The position numbers and the translations under genes were made by a program. Shown here one piece after another: positions 4,790-5,177 of a DNA stretch of 5,177 nt (within the stretch, counting starts at the first letter, position 1; each line of letters opens with the position of its first letter). The notes below the pieces were generated by a model. The model was given only the letters and a program-made list of their open reading frames with translations. It was not told the DNA's origin and made no database searches. The DNA comes from JAFDVL01 sp043775925 (GTDB lineage Bacteria > Acidobacteriota > Blastocatellia > RBC074), in assembly GCA_043775925.1 (NCBI GenBank), contig JAYVRW010000193.1, positions 1 to 5,177 on the forward strand, in the 5' to 3' direction.

Positions 4790-5177
4790 ATGGGATTTTC
4801 AGCAATTGATTACGCCGTATTATTTGTCTACCTCATCGGCATTACGGTTTTCGGAACACTGTTTCGCCGTTCGCAAAAAACCGTCAAAGATTATTTCGTC
4901 GGTGCAAAAAATATTAACTGGGTAGTTATCAGTCTTTCCATCGTCGCTACGGAAACCAGTACGCTGACACTTGTCGGAGTTCCTGCCATTGCTTACGCCA
5001 ATTATGCGCGACCCGAACAGGGGGGAAACTTGATGTATTTGCAAGTCGTGTTCGGCTACATCATTGCGCGCGTCATCATCAGCCTGTTGTTCATCCCCGC
5101 GTATTTCAAAGGCGAAATGCTCACAGCGTATGAATTACTGAAAAATCGTTTTGGTGTGAAGACGAAAAATTTCGCGG
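4790..5177 (+). CDS. Sodium:solute symporter (SSS family), N-terminal part only
   Basis: 129 codons from the ATG at 4790 to the right edge, with no stop. AAAGGA at 4777-4782, seven bases ahead, supports this start. The SSS family couples uptake of sugars, amino acids, vitamins or similar solutes to sodium across the inner membrane, with members near 450-600 residues, so about a quarter is seen. Hydrophobic segments lie about 6-24, 44-70 and 81-104. Family features are DYFVGAKNINWVVISLS (34-50), ATETSTLTLVGVPAIAYA (53-70), the helix that carries part of the sodium and substrate site, and IPAYFKGEMLTAYELLKNRF (102-121). The substrate cannot be named from this part. The intergenic repeat ends 26 bases before the start, so the promoter probably lies in or next to that repeat. 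Confidence 0.93.
   Translation, partial: MGFSAIDYAVLFVYLIGITVFGTLFRRSQKTVKDYFVGAKNINWVVISLSIVATETSTLTLVGVPAIAYANYARPEQGGNLMYLQVVFGYIIARVIISLLFIPAYFKGEMLTAYELLKNRFGVKTKNFA

Overview
The window most likely comes from a member of the Acidobacteriota. The best single clue is the gene at 3673-4602, whose product matches the 'VWFA-related, Acidobacterial' family in layout and motifs. The mix of neighbours agrees with this: an exported prolyl oligopeptidase, a P460-like CxxCH protein, a sodium:solute symporter, and GC-rich and ACAGGATT-type intergenic repeats. Genus or species cannot be read from the sequence alone.

Layout. At 1-531 (minus strand, running off the left edge) is the N-terminal quarter of a secreted prolyl oligopeptidase. 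Divergent from it, at 746-1411, is a small NAD(P)-binding oxidoreductase of the TIP30/HTATIP2 type, followed one base later by a lipoprotein of unknown function (1413-2294). The gap between the divergent genes is almost filled by a hairpin-rich element of about 174 bp with near-perfect 14-bp terminal inverted repeats (560-733).

At 2295-2444 is a regulatory region with a perfect TTGACA -35 box, an 8+8 bp palindrome typical of toxin-antitoxin autoregulation, and a four-codon leader ORF whose ribosome site and first codons look like a tandem copy of the real start. It leads into a complete, apparently intact type II toxin-antitoxin pair, mazE (2445-2687) and mazF (2688-3026), with the MazF catalytic Arg29 and Thr52 both present. 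Two exported proteins follow on the same strand with short gaps: a cytochrome P460-like protein with one CxxCH motif (3052-3663) and the VWFA-domain protein (3673-4602).

At 4603-4789 is a second, different intergenic repeat (4609-4763) with 22-bp terminal inverted repeats and an inner hairpin. The window ends in the first 129 codons of a sodium:solute symporter (4790-5177).

How the genes relate. SDR and lipoprotein look like one transcription unit. mazE and mazF are translationally coupled and probably autoregulated. The P460-like and VWFA genes may be read from the mazEF promoter or from one not recognised here. I see no wholly new multi-gene system. The most unusual signals are in the non-coding DNA: the duplicated mazE start region, and the element that supplies most of a divergent promoter region and the ribosome site of the SDR gene.
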